Shown here: one piece after another, positions 37,506 through 46,168 of the stretch | How positions within the stretch are numbered: position 1 is the first letter of the stretch | Layout of the letters: each line of letters starts with the position of its first letter | NCBI RefSeq assembly: GCF_025567625.1 | Contig: NZ_JAOQJC010000008.1 | Coordinates: 142,737 to 206,736, forward strand | Source of the DNA: Paenibacillus sp. J5C2022 | GTDB taxonomy: Bacteria > Bacillota > Bacilli > Paenibacillales > Paenibacillaceae | DNA length: 64,000 bases | Direction: 5' to 3' | Notes under the pieces: generated by a model | Told to the model about the DNA's origin: nothing | What the model saw: the letters and a program-made list of their open reading frames with translations, nothing else | The model's database searches: none | Position numbers and translations under genes: made by a program

Positions 37506-39531
37506 TGAATACCTCTCCCTTCATCGCCAACCATCTATAGATGACCGCGGCGGCTTCCGCACGCGTACTTGTATCTCCTGGATGAATCCGGCCGCCGCCT
37601 CCTTGTACGATCCCGCTTAGGATCACCGCCTCGACCGAAGGCCTGGCCCAAGAGCTCACTTGGCCGGAATCGGCATAATCGGCAATCACGTTGCCGGATT
37701 CATTCCTCTTCAGCCCTGCGGCATTCGCCAGCATGACCATCATTTCTTCTCGCGTGACTTCCGCATTCGGCTTGAACAAGCCGCCTTCGTAGCCTTTGAT
37801 CCACCCCGCCGCAGCCGCTTGTTCGACCCATGGAGCAGCCCAGTGTCCTGCCGGCACATCCTTGAATGTTCCAGCATCTCTTACCTCTTCTGTAAGCCCC
37901 GCCGCCTCGACCAGCATCTTGGCGAACTGGGCGCGCGTCACGGACTGCTTCGGCTCGAAGTTGCCGGTTGCCATGCCGTTCACAATCCATCTGGCAGCTA
38001 ATACTTCCACTTCCTGCCTCGCCCAATGGCCGTTCATATCCGTGAACGATGGCTCATAGGTGAAGAGAGCATACATCCCAGGATGCTTCACCGGAACGCC
38101 GACGGTTCGCCATGCCGCATCAACAGTTCCGCCTGCATAGATCCATCTGTCCTCAGCTTCATCATACCTATACACACCAGTTCGGTTAGCCAGATCGGCG
38201 GTCTCTAAAGGGGGTGCCAGTGCGATTGTGAACATCGCAGGCTTCATGAGCTCCGCTTCCGCCGACCACTTCCAAGCGATTCCGGCCCAGGTCATCCCTT
38301 TCGCCTGCTTGCCTTTCGTTCGAAGATCGTTATCCGAGTGGCTCTCCAGCACTACACGTGTTTTCGCCTCGAAGGTTCCTTGTTCGAATGACAGCCATGC
38401 CGATTCTCCGACCGCTGCCTTGCCGCCGTCCGGTCCGATCACGACGCTTTCCGATTGCCGATCGGAATCCGCATTCGATGAATTGCCCGCTGGTTGGCTT
38501 GAGCCGCCTTCCGTCTGAATAATCGTTCGGATATTTAGATTCCCGTCCTGAACAAGCGTCAACTCATTACCGTTGAATCCTACAAAATCCCGAGGTCTTG
38601 TCGCGCCAAGGCTGAAGACATCCCCGCTATTCAGATCAGCGCCTTTCATGATCACTTCACCGCCGGATTTCTCCAGCCAGACGGCCGTCCCGTTCGAAAT
38701 GCTCATATGTTTATATTCAGTCTCCGGCTTGGCCGGCTCGGTCAGATCGACAGGCTGCGAGTTGCTTTCACCCAGATCCATGAACGTATACTTGCTATTG
38801 CCGTCCAGATCTTTCTGCTTCCACAGAATCTGTTCGCCGTTAAAAACAAAGCGCTCTACATATTGGGAAAAGGGGAGTTCCAAAATTTTCTGATGGCTTC
38901 CGCCCGCGATCTCATATTCATACAGATCTCCGTCCTCCGCCCCTTTATAGACGATGCGCCCGTTTCCAATGACCGGATTTCTGCCATTCCCCAGTTCGGT
39001 TAATAACCCGCTCTCCATATCGTAAAGATGCATTTCGTAACTCGGGTTCGTCTGCCAGACGATATAGTTCCCGTCGATTGACGGCGTCTTGTGCTGACCG
39101 ACCGTATCGTTTATTTTCGACTCGGTATTCGTCGTTACGTTGTAGCTGTAAATATCCCAGTTCATATCGGCTGCACCTTCTTGGTAGTTCCTCCGGTCCA
39201 CCCATACGACGATCGCTTCCCCCTGTGCGTTCATCCCGATTGCGGGCGTGTCGGCCGGCCTGCCGTGATCGGTAACAGCTACCATGAGGCCGCTTTTCAC
39301 ATTGCCATAATGAATTTGCCCGGCCGGACCGGAACCGTCTGCTCCTTTTCCCCGCCAGACGACGTGCTCACCACTCATTCGCACCGGGCTGCCGTTAATG
39401 CTGAACGAGGATACCTCGTCCTTGTATGTATAGGCGTTCTCTGCAGAAGCCCCCTGTCCGTTTGAAAACATCAATCCTCCCAGCATGCTTGTGATCACAA
39501 TACCTTTTAATGCCTTGTTCCATACTCCCAT
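37498..39531 (-). CDS. SLH-domain surface protein with TolB-like beta-propeller
   Basis: 677 aa. Signal peptide (about 1-30, ending GASAENAY). Residues about 50-330 hold repeated blades of the SGEHVVWRGKGADGSGP, DGNYIVWQTNPSYEMHLYDM, GNGRIVYKGAEDGDLYEYEI type, as in TolB/WD40-like propellers. A Ser/Asn linker, a ZU5-like segment (about 360-460, GPDGGKAAVGESAWLSFEQG) and three SLH domains (about 490-672, FTDMNGHWARQEVEVLAARW; FKDVPAGHWAAPWVEQAAAA; the last with TRAEAAAVIYRWL) follow. SLH domains bind pyruvylated secondary cell-wall polymer. It overlaps the Rhs gene start by 8 bp and is led by a c-di-GMP riboswitch, so surface display and toxin output share one signal. Confidence 0.9.
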   Translation of the reverse strand: MGVWNKALKGIVITSMLGGLMFSNGQGASAENAYTYKDEVSSFSINGSPVRMSGEHVVWRGKGADGSGPAGQIHYGNVKSGLMVAVTDHGRPADTPAIGMNAQGEAIVVWVDRRNYQEGAADMNWDIYSYNVTTNTESKINDTVGQHKTPSIDGNYIVWQTNPSYEMHLYDMESGLLTELGNGRNPVIGNGRIVYKGAEDGDLYEYEIAGGSHQKILELPFSQYVERFVFNGEQILWKQKDLDGNSKYTFMDLGESNSQPVDLTEPAKPETEYKHMSISNGTAVWLEKSGGEVIMKGADLNSGDVFSLGATRPRDFVGFNGNELTLVQDGNLNIRTIIQTEGGSSQPAGNSSNADSDRQSESVVIGPDGGKAAVGESAWLSFEQGTFEAKTRVVLESHSDNDLRTKGKQAKGMTWAGIAWKWSAEAELMKPAMFTIALAPPLETADLANRTGVYRYDEAEDRWIYAGGTVDAAWRTVGVPVKHPGMYALFTYEPSFTDMNGHWARQEVEVLAARWIVNGMATGNFEPKQSVTRAQFAKMLVEAAGLTEEVRDAGTFKDVPAGHWAAPWVEQAAAAGWIKGYEGGLFKPNAEVTREEMMVMLANAAGLKRNESGNVIADYADSGQVSSWARPSVEAVILSGIVQGGGGRIHPGDTSTRAEAAAVIYRWLAMKGEVFNG

Positions 39532-39600
39532 AACCCGTTTACCCCTTCCAAAAACTAGTATTTTTTATTTTTGAGAACACAAAAAAACCACGTTAGCATT

Positions 39601-39690
39601 AAGCAACCCGGCTGTCAGGCCATGACTAGTCATGACGGAAGACCCGTGGCTTTGCGTCCCCGACTTTCGTTCGGGTTTGCCTTTTATTAA
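39601..39690 (-). ncRNA. Cyclic-di-GMP-I (GEMM-I) riboswitch
   Basis: Reverse strand carries the conserved GEMM-I elements in order: GGCAAACCCG, CGAAAG, GGGGACGCAAAGCCACGGGT, a variable hairpin (CATGACTAGTCATG) and GACAGCCGGGTTGC. The 5' and 3' ends (GGCAA/TTGCT) can close P1. Downstream, GTTGC-N5-GCTAAC-GTGG-T7 can form a terminator using the 3' P1 strand, so ligand would favour read-through (ON switch). It lies in the leader of the SLH-Rhs operon, about 70 bp before the SLH ATG. Confidence 0.92.
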
Positions 39691-39752
39691 AGTTACCTGG
39701 TTAGTTCTTAGAAACTATCTCGCATGGTTCTATAAATCTAGTTACCCCCAAG

Positions 39753-39781
39753 ATTATACATGCAGATACATTATGTGACAA
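39753..39781 (-). promoter_or_regulatory. Sigma-A promoter of the riboswitch/SLH/Rhs operon
   Basis: Reverse strand TTGTCA (39781-39776), 17-bp spacer, TATAAT (39758-39753). Start of transcription is expected near 39746, giving a leader of about 215 nt that contains the whole riboswitch. Confidence 0.8.
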
Positions 39782-39805
39782 TACAAAATAGTAAAAAAGT
39801 TCTAA

Positions 39806-39844
39806 CAAAAAGAGCCATGCAGCTAAAATCGCCGCACGACTCTT
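39806..39844 (-). terminator. Terminator after the MMPL transporter
   Basis: Reverse-strand stem AAGAGTCGTGCGGC / GCTGCATGGCTCTT (with G-U pairs), followed by TTTTTG. It lies between the transporter stop (39911) and the riboswitch promoter. Confidence 0.8.
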
Positions 39845-39910
39845 AAACTCCAAGTTCCCAAGAATAACGCCAATTCGCGTCTGTAATTCCTGGATCGAGA
39901 TTGGTAAAAA

Positions 39911-42220
39911 CTAACTTCGCTTCTCTCGGGCTTTCAATTCAGCGATCAGCTTGTCGCCTTCGACATCCAGATTCGGCAGCAGGCGGTTCAGCCACTTCGG
40001 CAGCCACCAGGCTTTATCGCCGAAGACAGACATGACGGCAGGAACGAGCGCCATACGAATGATGAAGGCGTCGATAAGAATGCCCACAGCCAGCGCAAAG
40101 CCGATCTGCTTGATCATAATGTCATGTGCGAAGATAAAGCCGGCAAACACGGATACCATAATGACCGCCGCTGCTACAACGACACGACTCGACTGATCGT
40201 ACCCGTGAATGACGCTATCCGTACCGTGGTGCCCATGCACGTAGGACTCGCGCATGGAGCTGACAAGGAAAACCTGATAATCCATGGCCAGCCCATAGAG
40301 AATGCCAGTTACCATAATCGGCATAAAGCTCAGCAGGGGACCACCGGTGTCAAATCCGAAGAGAGTGTGCAGCCATCCCCATTGAAATACGGCTGTCGTA
40401 ACGCCGAATGTAGCCAGAACGCTGAGCAGGAAACCTGCTGTCGCTTTGATCGGAACGATAATCGAGCGGAAGACGAGCAGCAATATAATAAGCGAAAGAA
40501 CGACGATAATGCCCACATAGAGCGGGAACACCTCCGCCAGCCTCGACGACATATCGATGTTGATCGCTGTAAATCCGGTAACGCCAATAGTGACATAATG
40601 TCTCTGCGCCATACCGGAGTCAACGGCGCGAAGCTCCTGCACCAGGTTCTTCGTCTCAACGTCAGTCGGGCCTGTGTTCGGAATCAGACTAATAATCGCC
40701 ATATCGCCGGTTTCGTTAAAGCCCATCGGGGTTGCGATCGATACGTTGTCATGCTGCTGAAGCTCCTGCACCAGTAAGCCCAGCGTCTCGGGCATCAGAG
40801 GGTTCGAAGATTGTTGCGGTTCGACAACCAGCAGCAGCGGGCCATTGAATCCCTCTCCGAACCCATCCGAAATCGCATCGTAGCTTTGCCTTGCCGGGGT
40901 GTCCAGGTTCGCCGTTGCCCCGGAAGGAATCCCCATCTCCATCTTGGCTGTCGGAAGCGCCGCTGCTCCCAGGAGTACAATGACGCCAAGGACGATAAGC
41001 CAGCGCCCCCTTACGACGGAGGTCACCCAGCGGTGTGCAGTCCCACTGCGAGACCGATTCGCAGCGTTGCTGCTCTTCATCCGAGCTTTCTCCGAACAGA
41101 TCCGCTCGCCTACCAGGGCGAGCAGAGCCGGCAAGAGAGTCAGAGCAACCAATACATTGACGAGAACGGCCAAAGCAGCAACAAGCGCCATCGCAGACAA
41201 GAAGCCTATCCCGATGACCAGCATGCCGCACAGAGCAATAATGACGGTCAAGCCGGCAAAAAACACTGCGCTTCCAGCGGTGGCAACTGCTCGGCTGGCG
41301 GCCTCCTTCGCGCTAAGCCCTTGCTCCAGAATCATCCTACGCTGGCGGTTGACGATAAACAGCGAATAATCAATGCCGACCGCCAGGCCTACCATAAGCG
41401 CAAGGACAGGCGTAAGGTCGGTCATATGGAACATGTTCGAGAAAGCGAAGGCTCCTCCTACACTTATGCCAACTCCCATAAGCGCGGTCAATAGCGGCAG
41501 CCCTGCCGCCACAACTGAACCGAGCGTCATGAAGAGTACGATGGCAGCGACGGCAATGCCAATAGCTTCAGTAGAGCCAATGGCGGGCTTGCTCATCAGC
41601 GAATCGCTTGGCAAGGCCATTATTCCAGTCTTCTCTACAGCTGTTGCAGCTTCAATGACTGAATCGGGAACGGATTCCGGAAGCGACATCTGCTGAACGG
41701 TGAACTGGAATTGGAACAGGGCGACGCTGCCGTCAGTTGCCAACATCACGCCTGGAACCGGCATGCCATTCACCATTAGCGGTCCGAAGGGCGGCAATTC
41801 GCCAGGAACTGCTTGAGCCGCTTCGCTTCCTTGACCAGTGTTGTTCCCTTGAGCTGCGCCGTCCGCCGACATACCGGCGCTGGCAGCCAACTCGAACGGA
41901 TTGATCACATATTCAAGGCCGTATACTTTATTCACTGCCTCGATAATGGAGCCTATGCGCTCCTCCGTGTCCAAGCGCTCTCCTTGAGGCGCCTTGAACA
42001 AGATGCTGACTTGTCCGCCGGACGCTTCCGGCAGCTCTTCTGCCAGCTTGTCCAGCACCTTTTGCGACTCCGTGCCCTCGATTTTCATATCGGAAGTAAC
42101 ATGCAGGCCATTGACTCCGATAAGGGCGAGTACAATTCCCAGAATGGCAACCCAACTGATAATGAAAGTCCAAGGCTTGGAATAAGATAATTTGCCTAAT
42201 TTGTACAGGAAAGTGGACAT
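39911..42220 (-). CDS. MMPL/RND-family membrane transporter (YdfJ-like)
   Basis: 769 aa, about 12 membrane helices in two halves, each with a large extracytoplasmic loop (about 40-190 and 415-545). The proton-relay region is typical of MMPL/SecDF-like pumps (ALMVGLAVGIDYSLFIVNRQRR in half 1 and GILYGLAMDYQVFLVSSMRE in half 2, with Asp in helices 4 and 10). Members export lipids or drugs. It is 47 bp downstream of a TetR regulator in the same direction. AAAGGAG lies 12 nt upstream of ATG 42220. Confidence 0.92.
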   Translation of the reverse strand: MSTFLYKLGKLSYSKPWTFIISWVAILGIVLALIGVNGLHVTSDMKIEGTESQKVLDKLAEELPEASGGQVSILFKAPQGERLDTEERIGSIIEAVNKVYGLEYVINPFELAASAGMSADGAAQGNNTGQGSEAAQAVPGELPPFGPLMVNGMPVPGVMLATDGSVALFQFQFTVQQMSLPESVPDSVIEAATAVEKTGIMALPSDSLMSKPAIGSTEAIGIAVAAIVLFMTLGSVVAAGLPLLTALMGVGISVGGAFAFSNMFHMTDLTPVLALMVGLAVGIDYSLFIVNRQRRMILEQGLSAKEAASRAVATAGSAVFFAGLTVIIALCGMLVIGIGFLSAMALVAALAVLVNVLVALTLLPALLALVGERICSEKARMKSSNAANRSRSGTAHRWVTSVVRGRWLIVLGVIVLLGAAALPTAKMEMGIPSGATANLDTPARQSYDAISDGFGEGFNGPLLLVVEPQQSSNPLMPETLGLLVQELQQHDNVSIATPMGFNETGDMAIISLIPNTGPTDVETKNLVQELRAVDSGMAQRHYVTIGVTGFTAINIDMSSRLAEVFPLYVGIIVVLSLIILLLVFRSIIVPIKATAGFLLSVLATFGVTTAVFQWGWLHTLFGFDTGGPLLSFMPIMVTGILYGLAMDYQVFLVSSMRESYVHGHHGTDSVIHGYDQSSRVVVAAAVIMVSVFAGFIFAHDIMIKQIGFALAVGILIDAFIIRMALVPAVMSVFGDKAWWLPKWLNRLLPNLDVEGDKLIAELKAREKRS

Positions 42221-42267
42221 AGAATCATGATGCTCCTTTGCAAATTATAGTGATAAGACGCACGAGG

Positions 42268-42885
42268 CTAGAGTCCGCTGCGCAGACAGTTGAACATCGT
42301 ATCCAAGTAGTCATCGAACGCAACAGCTTCCCCGTTATCATCAGGCGATTGATCCGGAAAACGCACGTTCAGGCAGCCATCAAGCAAGGGCATAATGGCT
42401 CCGTATACGGCACCTGTCAGCAGATGCGTGTATCCTTCGGGATACCGTCCGCGAGACAACCTGTCCAGCATTTCCACGGCAGTCTTCTGCAGGCCATGGA
42501 ACGCGCTAAGGACATACGGCTCAAGGGACTTGTATTGCTTCGACAACGATACGAGCTGCTGCAGCTTGCGAAAATGCTCCGTCGTGAGCTGCAATTTCAT
42601 CAATTGGTACAGACTATCCAGCAGGGACATCTCTTCATCTAACGCATCAATCCATGCGCTAACTTCATCCGCCCCTTTAAAGTTTATCGCCGCTGCCGCC
42701 ACTGCTTCCTCTTTGCAGGAGTAATAATTGGCGAACGTTCTCCGGGAGAAACCGGCTCGCTGTACAACCTCTTCGACGACGAAGCCCTCCATCCCCTTCT
42801 CCTGAGCAAGTGCAAATGCCGCTTCGGCAAGCGCACTGGCGGTCGCTTCCTTTTTCATATGGCGCAAGCTGTGTTTATTCATCAT
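42268..42885 (-). CDS. TetR-family regulator of the MMPL transporter
   Basis: 205 aa from ATG 42885 (the next codon is also ATG; the frame is open further upstream but includes the operator). The N-terminal helix-turn-helix FVVEEVVQRAGFSRRTFANYYSCKEEAV is typical TetR; the C-terminal ligand domain is variable. It is the first gene of the two-gene operon with the transporter. A perfect palindrome ATTATTGC-N7-GCAATAAT at 42953-42975 lies about 70 bp upstream, supporting autorepression. Confidence 0.88.
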   Translation of the reverse strand: MMNKHSLRHMKKEATASALAEAAFALAQEKGMEGFVVEEVVQRAGFSRRTFANYYSCKEEAVAAAAINFKGADEVSAWIDALDEEMSLLDSLYQLMKLQLTTEHFRKLQQLVSLSKQYKSLEPYVLSAFHGLQKTAVEMLDRLSRGRYPEGYTHLLTGAVYGAIMPLLDGCLNVRFPDQSPDDNGEAVAFDDYLDTMFNCLRSGL

Positions 42886-42952
42886 ATCCCGGCCGCGTGT
42901 CCCTCCTATGCAACAGATAATGCAGTATTTTCTTCCGTAACTGCCCCTCGAT

Positions 42953-42975
42953 ATTATTGCACAATGAGCAATAAT
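42953..42975. promoter_or_regulatory. TetR operator candidate, 23-bp palindrome
   Basis: ATTATTGC-N7-GCAATAAT with perfect 8-bp arms. The half TGCACAATG(A/G)GCAA is repeated directly at 42975-42988, giving a second overlapping half-site. Confidence 0.6.
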
Positions 42976-43033
42976 GCACAATGGGCAAGTTCAAAAGAAC
43001 ACATCTCCCTGAGGGTGACAGGAGGCGCCGTTC

Positions 43034-43314
43034 GTTCTTCGGACGTTGCGATCGGCCTAGCTCTTAACGGTTGCCATCGAGCTTATTGCGTTCCAAATCC
43101 CACATTTTTGCTGTAACGGTTGCCACGAAGCCTATTTCAGCCAGTGACACCCGATATCGCACATTCCGAGCTCCATAAGCGCCATCGCAACCGTTAGCCT
43201 GCATATTCGTCCATTTTGAACCGATTAAGCTCTGTGGCACCCGTTACATCCGCTCCGGCATCACACTGGTACCAGGCGCAGCCTCCTATTCTTCGGAAGT
43301 TGCGTTCGGCCTAG
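43034..43314. repeat. Intergenic repeat A (197 bp, 43062-43258) with flanking 27-bp direct repeats
   Basis: The core contains four copies of a TAACGGTTGCCA...GAGCTTAT module: two in plus orientation (43065, 43111), then two in minus (around 43170-43195 and 43218-43250). The whole core matches 56221-56416 in reverse complement along its length (roughly 75-80% by eye). Imperfect direct repeats (TTCTTCGGACGTTGCGATCG-type) flank it at 43034-43060 and 43288-43314. No coding potential is seen in 42990-43440. Confidence 0.75.
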
Positions 43315-43456
43315 TGAACCACTTTCTACTGTCTGCCTCTTTACTAATTCTCTCGCTTGCCATTTAATTCGCATGTTTACGTCAATCCCGCTCGTATACT
43401 TCTAACAGAGATGTTTCGCAAGCCCTCATCCATTACTCAAGAAAGTGTGGGATCTT

Positions 43457-45055
43457 ATGGAGCTGCCCAGGTTTATTGATAAACTGCCCGTTCCACCCGT
43501 TTTGAAACCCGTTTCTTCCAAAGGCGGAGTCCGCTATTATGAAGCAACGATGTCGCAATTTTACCAATCTCTGCACAGTTCGATGCCGGACACAAAGGTA
43601 TGGGGGTACGAAGGCATATACCCTGGACCTGTAATCGAGGTTTCGAAAGGGGAGCGAATAAGAGTCAAATGGAGAAATGAGCTGCCCGACAAACACTTTT
43701 TGCCTATCGATAAAACCGTTCATGGCGCAGTAGGAGACACACCTGAAGTTCGTACGGTCGTTCATTTGCATGGAGGCGTGACAAAAGCGGATAGCGACGG
43801 CTATCCGGATGCTTGGTTTACGAACGGATTCAAAGAAGTCGGCCCGGCTTTTACACAGCAGGTGTACGAATACGATAACCCGCATGAAGCATGCACGCTC
43901 TGGTATCATGATCACGCGATCGGCATTACCAGATTGAATATATATGCAGGACTAGCCGGATACTACATGATCCATGACCGCAACGAACGCTCCCTCAACT
44001 TGCCCAAGGAACGATACGATATTCCTTTAATGATTCAGGACCGCTGTTTTCAACAAGACGGCTCCCTTTATTATCCCTCTGCTCCCGCTGACCCCATTGA
44101 TAATCCTGAACATATGAATCCGTCAATCATTTCAAAATTCATGGGAGACACCATTCTCGTCAACGGCAAGGTGTGGCCGTACTTGGAAGTAGAGCCTCGG
44201 AAGTACAGGCTGCGGTTCATTAATGGTTCCAACGCCAGATATTATAAATTGCGGCTTGGCTCCTATGAACGGATGAATCAAATTGCAACTGACGCAGGAC
44301 TGCTTAATCATCCCGTACCGATGCGGACCATTGTGCTCGCTCCGGCTGAACGCGCTGAGATCATCATTGATTTTTCTGTATATCGTAATCAAAAAATCGT
44401 GCTGTACAACGATGCCAAAGATAATTATCATGAATTTCCGGATGATCCGGAAGTCAATAAGAAGCAATCACGGTACGTGATGCAGTTCAGAGTCCACTCT
44501 CCATTGCGAGGCGTTGATACGAGTACAATCCCGAACAGATTAAATCATATCGCGTTTTATAAAGCAGAACAGGCTGCAAGGAACAGAATGCTGGCTCTCA
44601 TTGTGCGAGACGACCGTTACGGCCGAAAGATGAGACTGCTGGACTACAAATTGTGGAATGATCCCGTCAGTGAAAAACCAGCTTTGGGAGATATCGAAAT
44701 TTGGGATCTCTTCAACCCTACATCAGGCGGTCATCCGATTCATATTCATCTGGTTAAATTTCAAATTTTGGACTATCAAGACTTTGACGTTAAGCATTAT
44801 GAAGAAACGAAGGAGGTCCGATTAATTGGGCATCGCTATCCCCCTCCTCCAAATGAGAGAGGCTGGAAAGATATCGTCAATGTCTATCACGGCAAATATG
44901 CTCGTGTTATCGCCAAATTCGCTCCCTACAGCGGTAGGTTCGTGTGGCACTGTCATATATTAGAGCATGAAGATTATGAGATGATGAGACCTTTTGACGT
45001 CGTGGAAAAAACACTTTTCCGCAGACTGCTGAAATTATGGAAAGGAAATCGTTAG
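43457..45055 (+). CDS. CotA-like multicopper oxidase (laccase / bilirubin oxidase type)
   Basis: 532 aa from ATG 43457, which aligns with the usual CotA start (MELPRFIDKLPVPP); a GTG 12 bp upstream is less likely. All copper ligand motifs are present: HLHGG (about 113), WYHDHAIGITRLNIYAGLAG (about 155), HPIHIHLVKFQIL (about 430) and WHCHILEHEDYEMM (about 495). No signal peptide, as in spore-coat CotA. Probably oxidises phenolics, bilirubin or Mn(II), giving a brown coat pigment. It ends one base before the convergent response-regulator stop. Usual length for the family. Confidence 0.93.
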   Translation: MELPRFIDKLPVPPVLKPVSSKGGVRYYEATMSQFYQSLHSSMPDTKVWGYEGIYPGPVIEVSKGERIRVKWRNELPDKHFLPIDKTVHGAVGDTPEVRTVVHLHGGVTKADSDGYPDAWFTNGFKEVGPAFTQQVYEYDNPHEACTLWYHDHAIGITRLNIYAGLAGYYMIHDRNERSLNLPKERYDIPLMIQDRCFQQDGSLYYPSAPADPIDNPEHMNPSIISKFMGDTILVNGKVWPYLEVEPRKYRLRFINGSNARYYKLRLGSYERMNQIATDAGLLNHPVPMRTIVLAPAERAEIIIDFSVYRNQKIVLYNDAKDNYHEFPDDPEVNKKQSRYVMQFRVHSPLRGVDTSTIPNRLNHIAFYKAEQAARNRMLALIVRDDRYGRKMRLLDYKLWNDPVSEKPALGDIEIWDLFNPTSGGHPIHIHLVKFQILDYQDFDVKHYEETKEVRLIGHRYPPPPNERGWKDIVNVYHGKYARVIAKFAPYSGRFVWHCHILEHEDYEMMRPFDVVEKTLFRRLLKLWKGNR

Positions 45056-46168
45056 CTATGATTTGAACAGTCCGGCAAGCTCGAAGGAAGGCTTGATGCC
45101 AAGCTCGCGCTTCAGCAGCTCCCGGAAGCGTTCATAATGGTCTTGCAACGCCTTCCAATCCTTCATTCCGCCTAACGTCTGCATGAGCAGGAGATTAGCC
45201 TCTTCATCCAGCTCTTGACGCCGGACCAGCTTCCTTGCTACGGGCAGTGCAGCTCCGACCTGCTGCCCGTCCATGAGCGTGCGGATTAACCGCTTGGCGA
45301 AATTGTCATACAGATATCCCAATCGCTCTTGCTCCGGCATGGCCCATAAGTACGACAGCTCCCCGAACAGCTCGCCCGCATACTGCTGCTCCAAGGTTAA
45401 TGCGTCCTCCAAGCTGGATTCATGAATATCTCCAAGAGCCGCTACTTTATGCTCGAAATCAATAAAATCAACTTCCACAGAAGCTAATTCCAGACGGTAC
45501 TGATCATGATTCGATACGACCATCTCACGAAGTCCTTGTGAAGAGAGTGCTTTGCGAAGCTGGTAAACCGCCGTATGAAGATAGGTTTTTGAATTGTTCA
45601 ACGGCATATCGGGAAAAACTTGTTCAATAATGAGACTCCGGGAAACGTTTTTCCCTCGATTCAGGAGCAGGAACGCAAACAGCTCCTTGCTTTTACTGGA
45701 TATCCATTTCACTTCATTGTCCAGCGGGCCGCTTACCGTCAAACCGCCCAGCCCCTGTATGACCGATTGCTTAAGTTCATTCGCATCGCCGTCGGCTGCC
45801 GGCTGCCCTTGACGCTTTCTCCTGGCCCGCTCCACGGTCTCCGACAACCGCGGAGCGGAAATCGGCTTCACCATGTAATCGAGCGGATAGGCTTCGAAGG
45901 CATCAAGAGCGTATTCCCTATGGGATGTTACGAACACAATATCCAGCTCCTGATGGCGCTCTCTCAATTCCCGCGCCAGCTGCAAGCCGTTGTCGCCCGC
46001 TATCTCGATATCGATAAATGCAAGATCCGCCGTATGGTTGCGGAAATAGTCCAGCGCATCCGGCACTTGTCGCATGCTTGCCGCTACTTCTATTCCTTCC
46101 ATGCGTGCCAGACGCCGCTTCATAACCGTCAGCATCGCTTGATCATCATCAATGATGACAACTCTCAT
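45056..46168 (-). CDS. Response regulator with SARP-type winged helix and BTAD domain
   Basis: 370 aa. The receiver has DDD at 7-9, phospho-Asp near 53 (ADLAFIDIEIAGDNGL) and KPIS. A winged-helix region (about 150-225, SKELFAFLLLNRGKNVSRSL) and a bacterial transcriptional-activation TPR-like domain (about 230-370, VDFIDFEHKVAALGDIHESS) follow. It overlaps the upstream kinase by 4 bp (ATGA) and so is its cognate regulator. The GGAGGTGAAGGCGC ribosome site precedes ATG 46168. Target genes are unknown; neighbours are the divergent RCC1/FIVAR/SLH protein and the convergent oxidase. Confidence 0.9.
   Translation of the reverse strand: MRVVIIDDDQAMLTVMKRRLARMEGIEVAASMRQVPDALDYFRNHTADLAFIDIEIAGDNGLQLARELRERHQELDIVFVTSHREYALDAFEAYPLDYMVKPISAPRLSETVERARRKRQGQPAADGDANELKQSVIQGLGGLTVSGPLDNEVKWISSKSKELFAFLLLNRGKNVSRSLIIEQVFPDMPLNNSKTYLHTAVYQLRKALSSQGLREMVVSNHDQYRLELASVEVDFIDFEHKVAALGDIHESSLEDALTLEQQYAGELFGELSYLWAMPEQERLGYLYDNFAKRLIRTLMDGQQVGAALPVARKLVRRQELDEEANLLLMQTLGGMKDWKALQDHYERFRELLKRELGIKPSFELAGLFKS

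Noticed and set aside
43000..43440. Possible structured RNA gene or riboswitch before the multicopper oxidase
   Set aside because: The structure is the four-module intergenic repeat A, which also occurs at 56.3 kb away from any oxidase; no known riboswitch motifs were found.
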